The notes below the pieces were generated by a model. The model had not been told where the DNA came from, made no database searches, and saw only the letters and a list, made by a program, of their open reading frames with translations. DNA of 64,000 nucleotides from Doryteuthis pealeii (taxonomy: Eukaryota > Mollusca > Cephalopoda > Myopsida > Loliginidae), in NCBI GenBank assembly GCA_023376005.1, contig CM042176.1, positions 12,285,276 through 12,349,275 of the forward strand, in the 5' to 3' direction. Within the stretch, counting starts at the first letter, position 1. The number at the start of each line of letters is the position of its first letter. The position numbers were made by a program, and so were the translations under genes. This document shows positions 12,101 through 26,804 of this stretch, in pieces.

Positions 12101-15100
12101 TTTCTGAAGATGAGATATTGTTACCTAGGTATGTGAACTGGTCTACTAATTTGAATGCAATCTATTATGGATCTGGGAAGAACTCTTGCTTTATCTTATC
12201 AGAGAAATCAGATTTCCACATTATCAATATGTCAATAGCAGTCCATACCTTTCTGATGTGTATACTGACATCACTTTCTGTAGATGAGATATTGCTACTT
12301 AGGTATGTGAACTGGTCTACTAATTTGAATACAATCTATTATGGATCCTTTTAATGTATCAAGAATTACTGGCTAAATATTTTATTCTATTCTACGAAGT
12401 ACAAAAGACATCGTCTGTGGTGTTCAGACGTCAAGAGCAGAATTGCAAATGGCTGCTACCATTGTTTTATTTATACTGTCCATCTGACCAAGGGCAGATC
12501 ACCCTGTTCAGCCTTGATGTAGGGGCAGATCACTCTATTCTACTTATACATATCCAAGAAATGAAATCAATAAATCCAAAGTACTTACACTCTCTTTACT
12601 TTGCTGGATATATCTTTTTCTCGCACCATTTTAACAAGGGAATATTTAAACTCAAATTCTCCCCTGTTCTCTATTGTAATTGTTCTGCTTTTCTTTGTAG
12701 TTAACATCAAAAAAGCCAAAGTTGATGTCACTCTCTGGACTGATTATGAACCTGGAATAGAATTTTTAAAAAAAAGAATATTGAAAACAAATACAATTGA
12801 TAAAATACTATATAGACCAGAAAAAAAACAAACTATAAACAAAAATATTTTAAACAAAATATAAAGAAAATAGGTTTTAAAAATACAAAGCAATTATAAA
12901 GCAAATAATTTTTCAATTTGGTTTGGTTTGTTTTGTTTTACGGCATATCAACCTCAGTGGGTCATTTAATGCCGATAAAGTTTTGAAATAAATCAATTCT
13001 TAATGGATAATACAATTTTTTTATAAATACATTTTTCTATTTAACCCATAGATGGGACCCTAACAGGTACTATCATTCCGGGTCAAAGTGGACCAGGGAG
13101 CAATGGGGATGAAAGGGTGCTCCACATTCCCCAAACCGCCAAATCTGGAACCTCACCATCAGATAGAGTTTAATGTCATTCCCAGGACATGTAGACCCGC
13201 AGCCACCGCCTTCTAGCACCCATATGATAAGAAGGGGTTGGGGCTTGCCATAAGGGCAATAGGGTTGGGAAAATCATATAGGTGCTAGGGCTTGACGTGA
13301 CCAGCCGATTGATCGGAGGGGGCCTCTCCGACCGCCCGTCTAGCCCAAGATAGGGCCAAAGTGGAGTATTGCATGTCATGAACTGCTCATCCACCTGGGC
13401 TCTATCCTTAAGCATCAGGTCGCCACCCATGGCCAACAGGTGGCCCTATTGGGGGAGTCTTACCCCTCTGCAGAGGTGCAGTCGGTGTATTCTAACGCCC
13501 CATCCGACAGGGTAGTAATTTTAGGAAAATTTAGCAATGAAAGATGGAGTGATGGAAGAGTAAATTTCAGTTGTTCTATTTATCGATTGTACCCAACCCC
13601 TCTCTGTTTCAAATCTTTTTATCTGCATTCTTATTTAGTTTCATTAGCCTTTCTAATTTAATATAATATTTTATTACATTAAAACTTAAATGCTTGCACC
13701 TAGCAGAGGGTGCATATAGTTGCTAGTATATATATATATTGCTATAATTTCACAAATATCCTTTTTGTTCATTTGTCATTGGGTTATTCACGGACAAGGG
13801 GCTGGCTTAGCTCAGTTGGTAGCACTAAGTTAGATTTGCTTCAAAACAGCCCATGTTATTAGTGCATTTAAAATCCTGCGATTTGTCTCATATATCACTA
13901 AGAAATAAAGATTTGCATAATATATAGTGTGGTTAATTTGCATACTGGTTTTAACAAAACGGGTTTAATAATAAGATTAGATATGAATAGCATATAAATG
14001 TGTGTAAATGAAGAGTTTAAAGTACTTACTTGCTGAAAACGGCCTTGACAGACATTTTAATAGGGAGATTGGCCACAATCAATTCTCCACCAGTTGGATC
14101 AACCACTTGGCAAGAAAAAATGGTTTGGTCTTTAATGTTAATTTCACGTTCGGTATTGAAAACAACCTGGGCGGTAACTGGTCGGTCCAAAGGTGCCAAA
14201 ATGCCTTTCATTGGTGTCACTGTAAACAGTGACACCAGAGATTTATCATATAATTCAGAATTAGGAATGATGCTACAAGAAAAGAAAGAAACAAAAGTGG
14301 AAAACATTAATAAATCAGAACCTAGAAAATAAGTTGAAATACTTCTCTGAATTTTTGAGATGAGGCTTGATAATTTGGATTATTTGGATTATTCAGACTA
14401 TTGTCCAGTTGGACACATGGTGCAACAGATATAGGTGCTGGTATTAATACAGCTCTAAGTAACAATCATCTCTGGGCTGCAGGTTCAATTCTGAGCCAAG
14501 GGCGATAGCAACATAAAATACTTAACACAGCTTAATACTTGTCATGGTTAATTGAATGAGAACAGTCTACTCCTGTGGATTGAATAAAGGGTTTGGTTCA
14601 AAGTCCTGTAAAGGCTCCCAATTACAACATGAAGGTTCCAGAGTTCGAAAAAGGTTCTTGAGTCCAATAAGAAACACCTGAAATAAGCTGACGGACACAT
14701 TGGCCGAAATGTTGTGCATATAACAATGAAGGTGAGGACAATACAAGTTTAAAGTGCCTTAACAATTTTTGTATGAAAAATACAAGAAAGCAACTGAAAA
14801 ATGATGAGTTAAGTGTTGCCTGAAGTTCCAAGGTATTCCTATTCATATAGTTACCCCACATATTTTTGTCTGGTGAGGAGGGTGGCTAAGACACCCTGCA
14901 GAATGAAAAATAAGACCTGTAAAAAGGGCAGAGAAAGCTCTTTACTCAAAGGCCATCTAGCACATTATTTCTAAAGTCCAACCCCTCCTAATCGTGTCAG
15001 GGCCATGTAAACTTGGTAGTGTTCTGGAACTTACTGGTATTAGGGCCACAACCTGGCCAAAGGGACACTGTCAAAAATCTACCTCACTTAAAAGAATAAG

Positions 15101-18100
15101 CTGTAATGCAATGATAATACTCATCTGAATAATCTGTGGAATAAACTGTTATGTAAAACTGGTGAAAATACAAATGTTTTTTCCACAAAGAAAATTAGAC
15201 TCACTTGTAAATAATATCATATTTTCCTTTGTTTTTCAGTGTCAATGTTTGTTTGCTGTCCTCAGACACACGCACAACTCCAAAATCAAGACGTCTCTCA
15301 TCATCTGAATAACAGAAAGAACAGTTGAATTATTCAATTGATTCTAAATTTCTGGCCAAACTTCTTACAAACAGATCTACAGAGTAATTGAATAGTAACT
15401 CCCTATTTAAAACTATTCATAATTTTTTTTATATGCAGTTACATTTTTCTCAATTCTTTAATGTATGTTCCTTAATATACAGGGTGATTGAAAAGGAACT
15501 CTCTATTTAAAACTATTCATAATTTTTTTTATATGCAGTTACATTTTTCTCAATTCCTTAATGTATGTTCCTTAATATACAAGGTGATTGAAAAGGAACT
15601 CTCTATTTTAAACTATTTATAGGGGTGGGAGGGTCATAAATAAACAACCCCCTTGAAGGGTTATTTCATGCCAATTATAGGACCATATGACCTTTAGGCA
15701 CCCTTCTGCTTTGCTGATTCATAAGTACATTTTTTTCATTTACACCGTCAACATCTGGTTGTTTGTTAACAGATGATTTTTAGAGTTTTTTTTAAATTAT
15801 AAAACTAACCCCCTAACCCTAATCCCTAACTCCTAACAAACAACCGGATGTTGACGGTGTAAATGAAAAAAATGTACTTATGAATCAGCAAAGCAAAAGG
15901 GGTGCCTAAAGGTCATATGATCCCAATTATCTAACCCTCCAATGATTTTGAATTTCAAACTTTGAATTCAAAATCTATACTGTCTCTACATTAACCACCC
16001 AAAAAACAATGATTTATTATCAATATACAACATAAATATTTCTTATGGAGGTATGTGGTGTACTGGTTCGAGTTGTAGGAAATGGACTCGTCGACCCAAG
16101 TTCAAATCCTGGACAAGGCTGTTTGCAATTCACATAGTGCTAATATCCTTGGGAAAGGTATGCATCCAGCTACTCTCCCTCCAGCTATGTGGAAATCGTA
16201 GAGCAGGTAGGGCTCTTTAATCTTGGATAGGTAACCAGTCTAGGAGAAGGAAAACTCTGAATTCAAACCTGTTAAACTCTGCTTAAGAAATTGACGATGT
16301 GTCACATCAAGCTTGTGTGGAGGAGTTGGTAAATATATATATATATATATATAAGTATTTCTTACCTGAAGCAATTCCTTTTGGGAAACTGATGTCTACT
16401 GCCACATCATAGGCCTCAGCTACAATGTTGATTTGTTCCGTGGTTGGCTTTACTATATTGTCCACATCTGATATCTGTTAAAAAATCAATAAGAAAAATG
16501 AACTTTCTCTTTTTTTTCTTTTGAGAGTAGATAAGACTTTAGAAATACCAATGAAATATCAATGAGAAATCATTATGGATTTGTAATGGTTCATAAACTC
16601 TATATTTTTATTAGGGCAGGTTTGAGAAACAAAGAAAAAGAATCATCGGCAATTCCATGTCAAATCATCCAGAAAAAAAGCAAAATTGCCACCCACCCCC
16701 TTTAATTCTTCTGAAATTTTGTACAGGTGTTGACTGTGTTAAAGTTAGACACTCCTGAAAAATTTGAGCTTCCAATTCCAAAAATGTCAATTTTTAGCTC
16801 TCCAAATTTGGTGGGGTTCGCGAAAAATGGCGACTTTTTGTAACCTATTTTTGTCTGTAAAATGAGTTCTAGAGCATCCCTACTCCTAAAAATTGGTTTA
16901 TAAAAGTATTTTTGCCCAAGGAATCGAAAAATGCTATAACATAGCATGACATAACTCTGCCAATTCTTGGAATTGGAAACTCAAATTTTTGGGGATTGTC
17001 TAACTTTAACATAGTGTTATGTAATCGCCGCCCAGCACCTATATTTGTGGCCTTGTGCCAGACTTAGAAAAATGTACTACCGATTATCTTATATTACTGG
17101 GTGGTCTTTGTGGAATCACCGAAAAAGTAGTTAGGAAAGATAACATCTTTTTAACAAGAGAAAGGAGATGATAAGTCTATGATTAGGAAAAACCCAGTCT
17201 TTTGGGCTACAGAGAAGTCTTTGATCTTTAGGTTAGTGAACTCTGGTTGACCAGTGAGAATAGAACGAATCGAATATTCGATTTAGTCCAGAAAGAGCTC
17301 GAAAGTTCTAGAGAAGGAAGCTTCTGGAAGATTATTTAGACACACTATATAAGGGAGGAGTTGGAGTCTGCGAGCAGATCAGTTAGGGTCCGGGACCAGA
17401 GGCAGTTAGAGCCAGGAGGCCGTGCGTGGCAGTTGGCAGTTGATGAACTGATGTCGCTAAATACTAAACCTGAGATGTAATATTTTACACTGGACGAAGT
17501 TGAAAACATATTTTAAGTGTGAAGCCTGATAATTGGAACGAAGTTAAGAGCATCACTAAAAACATATTAAAGGAAGCTGACCATCTCTCTCTCTCAATAA
17601 CTTTCATTGAGAAAATAAATTTACGTAAAGCAAGAAATACTGTCCACATCTTTATTTACTACACGCCAAAGAAATCGTACTCATGAATGAAAGTCATTAA
17701 AGTGTAAACTTGTCAACACGTCAAATTGGCCGTAACGAGGAGCACGCGGCGTGCGTAAAGTGATATCTTCCCTTGACCAAAAGAAGTGGAGAAGGATTTT
17801 GGGGCTAAGAAGAGACTGACTGCTACAGCTAGATTCGTGTTTGTAAACAAACAACTGTACGTACGAAGATACGAATTGTAGTGCCGTGAAAGGAAAGGCA
17901 CTACGTTAAATACTAACTGGTCCCGCTACGTTAAATATTACGAACTGGTCCCGTAACGTTACATATATCGATTTGATGCCCGTATGTAACAAACACCCAT
18001 AACGTTACAATAGTCCACACCTGTACAAAATTTCAGAAAAATTGAAGGAGGTGGGTGACATGGCCTGGATGATTTGGCATGGAATTACCCTCATATTCTA

Positions 18101-21100
18101 AAAACAGACAAAACCAGACTGACCAACGGCAAACGCCAAATTCAAAACCCCCACTCAGTAACGGACATTCCAAGAATGAAGGAGTAAAGGATTTATAGTA
18201 GCAGGAGCAAGCAGAAAGGGCAAGCGAAGTGATCAGTCACTGCTAATGATAAACTCTTGGGAAATTCATTTAAATTTGAAATCACAGTTGAATATCTTGA
18301 TTATTAGATAATCTCTTTCTTTAAGATCTGGAAAATTGAAATAAAAATTTTCTTTTTAATCTTTTGTCTCAAATTTTGAATATAAATAGAAAATAGATGA
18401 ATTAGACTTGACCATTTTCCTTTTTCCTGTATCTTGCTAATTTTTTCCTAAAAGAAAATACTTTATTAAAATAGGATTTAATCTTGAACATGTTTCCTTT
18501 CCTGGGGGTCCAGTGGCTTTGGCCCTGGATCTTTACAAGTTAATAGCGTCGATCCCAGGGGGCTATCCCCAGGCAATACCTGCCCACTTGACTTAAAGGG
18601 GCAGGGCTGGGTTTATTGCCCAGCACCTGAGGCGCCCCTCTTGAGGGGAATGCCAAAGGGATTGACGCAATTTTGTTCTTTCTCACCCATGAGCTTCAGC
18701 TTGTGGGTGGGCCCACGTTAAAACGAGGCCTTGTGCCCAGCCCATACAAGTGGGGTATAAGGCAAATACCTGTTTCCTTTTCTCTTTCTTTCTCTTCTTC
18801 TATTTCTGGCTGTACCTAAATTTCTTTTCCCTTTTTATCTCTTCTTCTTTTAGAACCAAGTGAACTAAAAAGATAAGTAAGCTTTAGATCACTAATAAGA
18901 CTTTATAAAAAAGGAAAATTCATTAACCAAACCACATCTTTGTAACTTGTTGTTCATTTGATACAATTTATAATCTATTATTATACTAAAGCTGAGTTAA
19001 TCAACTTTTGCTTCCTAAAGGCTTTTTTTACTGTTTAGTCTAATGACACAAAAATTATACTAAATTATTCCTTGCTTTTAGGATTGAATTATGTTGTGAA
19101 AAAAATTCTGTTTTAATTGGTTCTCATTAGTCGTAATTTGCAATTACTGTATTTGACAGCATATAAGATGCACGGGCATATAAGACGCACCCCCATTTTA
19201 GCAGGTTAGATTCAGGAAAAAAAGTTTTTAGTGTATTTAAGCATATATTGTGTAAAATAGTCTAGCTGTGCATTACACAAGCAGAAAGATAGCTGTATAA
19301 AAGCAATTTGGCAGTTTAGGGTAGGTAAAAGAACCGAGCGTAAGCTGGGTTAGTGAGCATCATAGAGAAGATTAGCCTAGGCCTACAGGAGGTCTCAAAC
19401 TTCACCTACAATGTATAAGACGCAGGGCAATTTTTTGAGCCAATATTTTGTAAAAAAGTGCGTCCTATATGCCATCAAATATGGTAAGTCAAAAAAAAAT
19501 AATGACAATATGAATTGATCTGAGAATTGAGCCAAATAGTTTCCTTACCTCTAATTTAATCTGTTTCTTTGTAATTACCACTGGCTTCTTAGCACAAAAG
19601 AATGCCTGAAGGGGATACTCAGTCAAAGGTTCCACAATGTTGCTATGGACACACACGGAGAATTCCTCACCAATATTCTCAGTTCCAATCAGCTTCCAGG
19701 CAACAGGCAGTTGAGTACGATTACGCAGATAGATGGTGCGCATCTCTTCTCTGAAGAAATTTTAAAAAATACCATGATAATTCATGTATAACACCCAACT
19801 ATAAATTTAGGCTATGAAATTCTGAAAAAAAACCCCAAAAAAACAAACAAAAAATGTATCTTGTATGTAATATACACTGACTTTTTAAAATTTGTTGTGT
19901 CGTTAAATTTAATATTTAAATGCTGGATTTACTCATAGGCATAAATAGACCATTGGACTGTAATATTTTCAAGGTCGAATATATTTTTTAATGCAGGCCA
20001 GTGTAATCTTCTGAGTGTATAACCTTTTTTAATTATTGATGAGTATAAAACTGAATTTGAAGAAATCACAAACCTCAATATGAGAACCTTGTCAAATTGA
20101 AAAGCTTTCTTATCAAGTTCCAATTCCGGTCTGAATCCATCGCAGCATATTTGAAATATTGCTGTTTCTGGATTCTCTTTAATGCAGCAAACAACAGCAT
20201 CGGAAAAATGTCCGGCAACACGAGGGCACGCCCATATGGAAAGTTTCTTAGACTCTTTAGGGGCCAGAGTCATACTTGGGGGGTCAAGCATAAATGTTTT
20301 CTCTTTTATTGTCTTGTAAAAAGCAAAAATGGACTTCTGCTTCCATTGGAGAGATGTTGACAATGTTGAAGAATTCAACGTTCTCTTGGAATTCTTTGTA
20401 TCTAGATAAAACAAAAATGGAATTGGTAAACTTTAAAATAAGGAACAAAACAGTCATTATTCTTTAGAAGGAAGAATGAAGACAAAATGAAGAAGGTAAA
20501 AGAAAATGTCTTTAAAATTACTAGCAAAATATATGCACTCTCCGTAGGGTGCAAGTATTTAAGTTCATAAAATATCATATTAAATTAGAAAGGCTAATGA
20601 AACTAAATAAGAATGCAGATAAAAAGATTTGAAACAGAAGGGCATATAATCAAAAAATAGAACAACTGAAACTTACACTTCCATTACTCCCATCTTTCAT
20701 TGCTAAATTTTCCTAATTTAACTATTTAGTTAAAATAGGAAGTAAAGAATGAAATTACAGTTATTTCTTCTTGTTAATGGATTTCTTTTAAGATTTATCC
20801 CAGAGATTTTTGCTCATATTCATTAAGATAAAACCAAACAATTAGAAATCTATAATACTAAGTACATATTTATTAAAATCAACTCTTTAATATCAATATG
20901 CAAATTAGCCTTCCCGCTATTTTGTTGTATATATGAATATTTACTATTGGGTAATTCCATGTCAAATAATCCAGGCCATGTCACCCACCACATCAATTTT
21001 TCTAAAATTTTGACCAGATGTGGATTATGTTAAAGTTAGACTATTCCCACAATTTGAGCTTCCAATTCCAAAAGTTGGCAGAGTTATGTCTATTTCTATC

Positions 21101-23521
21101 TCTTCAAATTTGAGGGGGGTGTCATGAAAAATGGCGACTTTTTGTAATCTATTTTTGTCTGTAAAATGAGTTCTAGAGCTTCCTTACTCCTAAACATAGG
21201 TTTATAAAAGTATTTTTGCCCAAGGAATTTGAAAATGCTATCGAACAAGTCTGAAAGTTAACTAATTTTAAGTTATTGATGATTTTTGATTTTTTCATAT
21301 CAAAATCAATATCCCAATGTGGCACTGCATCTATGACAACATTTTTTTCTATTATTATTATTTCATATCTATTGAAAATTATTTTTACCAAAAAAATAGG
21401 AGTAGGGAACGTCTAGAACTCATTTTACGGACAAAAATAGATTACAAAAAGTCGCCATTTTTTTGCGAAACCCACCAAATTTGGAGAGCTAAAAATCGAC
21501 ATAACTCCGCCAATTTTTTGGAATTGGAAGCTCAAATTTTCGGGAATGTCTAACTTTAACACAGTCAACACCTGTACAAAATTTGGGAAAAATTGAAGTG
21601 GGTGAGTGATAATTTTACTTTTTACTGGATGATTTGACATTGAATTATCCCATTACTATTTTGTTGTATATATAAATACAATGGCATGTTATTAGTATGT
21701 AGATATGGCCAACAGTATTAATAATAATTATTAATAATTTAGGTTTAAATAAGAATAAAATCATGGAGAATGTGACATAAATAACTAAGGGAATTGTGAC
21801 TTGAGAAGTAATATAGTTTCGGTTACATGCAGAAAAATCTCCATTATAATAAGATTAGCAGAAATAAAAAGAATACTAGCTTGATCTGTGTAAATTACAT
21901 GGTATTACCAATATTGAAAATGTGACGAGTACAATCATACTCTTTAAGAAAAAGAGCAAGACATTGTCTTGCCAGCCGGGATCGAACCCGCGTCCTCCCG
22001 CATGCAAAAACAAATGCGATTTAGGCACTGGACGGACGCGAGGTTCGACTGATGTGCCTGGATGTTTGGGTAATATGCCCATAAATAACCAAAGCGAGTA
22101 GAGCGTGGGCAGAGAAGAATTTGGCTTACGTGAGACGGCAGTCAGAAAAGATTATTTTGACGATGACGGATTTTCAGCTGCTGGTCAAAGATGAAGACTG
22201 TGTTGACCAAAAGAAAGTTTGGCCTGCGAGAAGACAGTGAACTCACTTCTTTTTGGTCCCCCCCACCCTCAGCAGGAACTTGTTGACTCAAATATCGATC
22301 CCCCCCCTCTATTTTTTCCTCCTTCTATAGAAAATATCTCCCAAACAGTATTTCTGCTCTCTTGATCTCTGTTTCTCCTGTTTTGAAGACAGTCTTTTCT
22401 GTATTCTTCTTTGATACGACTGTGATTCAGGTGCTTACCATTTCCAACTAAATTACATTCCAAAGTTTTATTGAGAAGAAAACCCATCATATATTTTGTG
22501 AACTTTATTTTTTTAAATCTAGCCTAACCAATGATGATTGTGAAATGTAAGGAAAATGACTTTCTTTTATTTTTAGTAAGAACACATCTAATAAAAACAT
22601 TAATATGGAGTCAAACAAAAACATCCAATGAAGATTTCCTAATGGAGGAAAAATATTCTTTTATAAACTGCAAATAAATTTGCACCAAAAGAATTAATCA
22701 ATTGATTAGAAAGAATTGAAATGCTTGAAGGCAACTTATTTAGTATTATTTGGATTATTCGGACTATTGTCCTCATCTTTATTGTTATCTGTACCCCAGC
22801 TATGGTTAGCAAAATGAGAACAGGATATCCCCGTGGATTGAATAAAGGGTTGGGTTCAAAGTTCCGTGATGGCTCCTGATTACAATTAGGAGGTTTCCAA
22901 GTTCGACAAGAAGGTTACTGAGTTCGAGAAGGCTCCTGAGTCCGACAAGAAATACCTGAAGAAGGCCAGAGGGTACATCGGCCGAAACATTGTACAGATA
23001 ACAATGAAGATGAGGACAATAGTCTGAATAATCCAAATAATACTAATTATCAAGCCTCATCTCAAAAATTCAGAGAAATGGCAACTTACTTATCGAGGCA
23101 ATTTCCGACAAGGAGGGGTCCAAATTCAAATGTTTCTGTCGCAAGGATGTATTTTTTATGGACAATTTCCAGATAAGATTTTGCCTTTTTTCGTCGAGGA
23201 AATACTGTTCTGTTTAAGAAACAAAGACACACAGGGAATAATTTAGATTTTGCACATAATTTGGATTACAAATTTAAAAAAAAAAGTAAAGTTGTCAGGG
23301 TGGCTTAATGTTGGTATCAGTCAATTAGCAAGGGAGTCTATCCCCTTTTCACTAGTGCTAGACCAAGGAGATTGTTTTGTGCCTGAGGTGGGGCACTACA
23401 CCTACCATCAGCTCCTCACTTTATCACATAGATCCCTGTGCTACTCATGTGCTGAGATTCTAGGCAGACGCTCTACTGACTGAGTTAAACCGGCCCTACA
23501 ATCATATAAAACGCAGTCTAT

Positions 23522-23560
<39 letters not shown>

Positions 23561-26500
23561 AGGAGACATACAGCATAATGATTATCATTGTAGGAAATAC
23601 AATTTAGAAGCTGTGTTCAAATCCTGGACGAGGTTGTTTGCATTTCACAACAAGAGTATCAGTGTTATGTGAAATGCCACCAGCCTCATCCAGGATTTTA
23701 ACTCATACCACCATGACTATTTCCTACCCCATGAGCGCTTCCTTAAACATTGGTTAGTTGGTAAAACTCGGATTCTTCTGTTTCTGTTTCTGTGACAGCA
23801 TTCACCCTGTCTCGGTTGAGCCGGTGTAGCGTAATTATTATGGTCTATGGGGAATTTAGGGATTGAAAAGAAAACGGTAATAAGATTTCTGGAGAAAGAG
23901 AAGAAAAAGAGATAAGAACAAAGAGAGGTTAAAGTTTAAATGGTAAACACTCGGGGGGGGGGGGCATCTACTGACTGACCAATGACCCCAGAACTAAAGT
24001 TAAAAATAAAACCGGAAGTTCTAGTTTTTGCGGAGGAGCTGAATTTGGGTGAACCTCCCACCCCCGGGACGAGAAACAGAAGAAGAGAAAAATCGGTCTT
24101 TTTCGGGTAGGCCTTTGTAAAGGGCAGACGGGGCTTCCTGAGTTCCCCGTGATGTGTTTAGGAGTACTGAACATGATTTACGATAAAATAATTTGACCTT
24201 ACCCTCTCTCTCTTTCCTTCTCTCTGAAAAAGGATCCATGAGCCTAGAAAGAAATAATCAACCCCTTTGTGGCTATACGACTTGCGTATGTTGTTTCTGA
24301 ACTAACGACAATTACTACTACTAACAACTAGTACTACAACTCGAGTTTGGCCCTATGCAACAGCCGGCTCCATCCAATGAATTAACCTGTGATGAATTCA
24401 TGGTACAAGTAACAAGGGAATAGAAAAATCACATAAGCAGTCCCCAAATCCCGCATGCATAACCTAGTCAGGGGAAGGAGATGCCCTTATTTGCTGGAGA
24501 TTTTCCACAGATGCAGTGACAAGTTCGCAAAAAGCCATTGATACCTGGCGATGATGGAGATGCCCTTTGGATTTTCACCAGAGCCCCTTTGGCTGGGTTG
24601 TGGCTTAAGTTTCCGATGGCATGGCTGTGACACTACCAATTTTACACAGCCCTGCTGTAATGAGGTCATTAATCAAAGAGCTTCCTCTGCCCTTTTACAT
24701 GTCTTGTTTTTTCTTCTGCAGTTTGTCTAGCTACCCTTCTCACCAGACAAAATCTGTGGGGTTACCGGTTTAGTCACTGATGATCCAACTATGAAATAGG
24801 GTTACAAAGTATCAGTAACACATTGAGCGAATGGTTGCAGGTCAATGCTGCTACACATGAAACAATCATAAAGAAGCTGGAAGAGAGATTGGGTAGGGGA
24901 ATGGGAAATATAAGGAAGAATTACGATGGTCTAGACCACAGCACTGTTGAAATTGGCTAGAAGACTGAAAAGAGTCCCGAGGAGACTGGCTGTCACTTGG
25001 ACTTCAGTCAAGCTCAAGTTACTGTGGCTGTTGCCAGCATTTACAACTTTTTGGGACTATTTTGGTTAACAGGTTTGTCTTATGCCCCTTCCTTCCTCTA
25101 TCCCATGACTAGCCAGTGACCTTGTCACCATTTTAAGATTTCCCTTAGAGAAAATAGTTTGTTAGTTTAAAAACCCCTAAAAGTAGATGTAAATGCATTT
25201 TTGGAGATAGGTGGAAGTTGGCTTGTGTAGCTATTTGTAATAGAACACTGCAGTAGACAGTGAAAACAAAAGGTTTTAATAGTATAAATGAAAGTTTTGT
25301 AATGCTCAAATTCAGCGTAGGAATTTGGTCTTAGGCAGGGTAATGCAGAAACAGCAAGAAGCTGTCTTTCTGAAAATCTAGTGACCGTAGGTATTAGTTT
25401 CAAATTTCTCTTGGTTTCCAGTAAAATACTGGATTTTTGGGCGGTCATTTGTCACCGCATTCTTTGGTAAGAGTTACTAAGAAATAGTCACTTGAATCCG
25501 ACCCCAATAAGGTGCTAACAAGGTAAACTGTTTTCCATTCTTCTTAAAACTGTATTTGTTCTGTATAGTTTAAACAAGTGTTATTTTCTTGTTAAATTAT
25601 AAATTATTTTAAACAGTAAATTATTTCCTTACCCTAGTTTAACACACTGTTGGTGCCTTTTTAGGCAAATAAGTTAAGTAACCCAAAAAATCCTTTTGTA
25701 TGTTCTTTTACTTTCTAAGTTATAGATAAGCTTAAATGTTTTATGTTTCGTTTAAAAATAAAAATGTATAAAAAAGGAAGAAATAAAAAAAGACTCTTAC
25801 TTTGGATCCATGCTGATGGATGGGAAGGCACAGACTCCTCGGTTAAATACCTGATATCTTCGCCTGGTGCCAGTGATCTCAAACGTCAGGGTGTGATCAA
25901 ACTGACCAAGTTCATTGGACGAGAATCGGATTCTTAGGGTAATTTCACCATTTGCAGGAACAATCCACCGGAAATAGTTTAACCTGAAAAAATTCAAACT
26001 CAAGTGAAAAAGTCACCTTCAAACCTGAAAGATCTGGCCTCTAACAGACAGGGTTGGCAAGACACATACCGCACAGGAGCTAAGTGGCTCAATATCAAGA
26101 TCACTGCAGAGTGGCAATGTCTTCATCATCATGCACCACAGATTGCAGATGGGAATTTCCCTTGCAATGTGTGTGACAGCATCTGCAAGTCCAGAATTGA
26201 ACTAATTAGTCACCAGAGGGTCTACAAGTGATGAACGACATGGAGTGACATCATCATCATCTGTGACGGACTGCTAAAAGGAATACACGAGAAGTATTAT
26301 ACACGAGAAGTTCAAACTCAAGTGAAGAAGAGTCTGAATTCTGGCTGGGGTAATCCCCATTTCTAGATTGCTGTTGCCTAGCAATCAGGATGTAAAGCCA
26401 AATTCAATGTACAATAAAACTGGTCTGTTTGTAAAAGTTCTTGGCCAGACCAATAAGGGAATAACTTAGAGCCATGCAACATACATACTATTTCACATAT

Positions 26501-26767
26501 TCATGCTGAAAAAAAAAAAATAAAAAAAGGTCAATCCCTTACTGGTTGGACTAAGAACTTTTTAGCCCCCCCCCTTCATTGCCTCATTTCTTGAGGGATC
26601 TGGATTGGTAACATTAAAAAATACTAGAATATGTGTTCTGTCTAAAAAGTAATAAGACTTAAGTAATAAGATTTTATTTTTATTTTTCAGGTTGACAACA
26701 CTCAGTGAAAACTAGCTGAGCAATATTGACCTTAGATGTATGTGAAAACTTTCAGTTTTAATATTTC

Positions 26768-26804
<37 letters not shown>

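Noticed and set aside
13802..13830. tRNA gene
   Set aside because: Only an A-box-like SINE head (GGCTTAGCTCAGTTGG); no anticodon arm or acceptor pairing. The same holds for all SINE A, B and C heads.
20097..20360. Plus-strand 87-residue protein
   Set aside because: Antisense shadow of HYDIN exon S.
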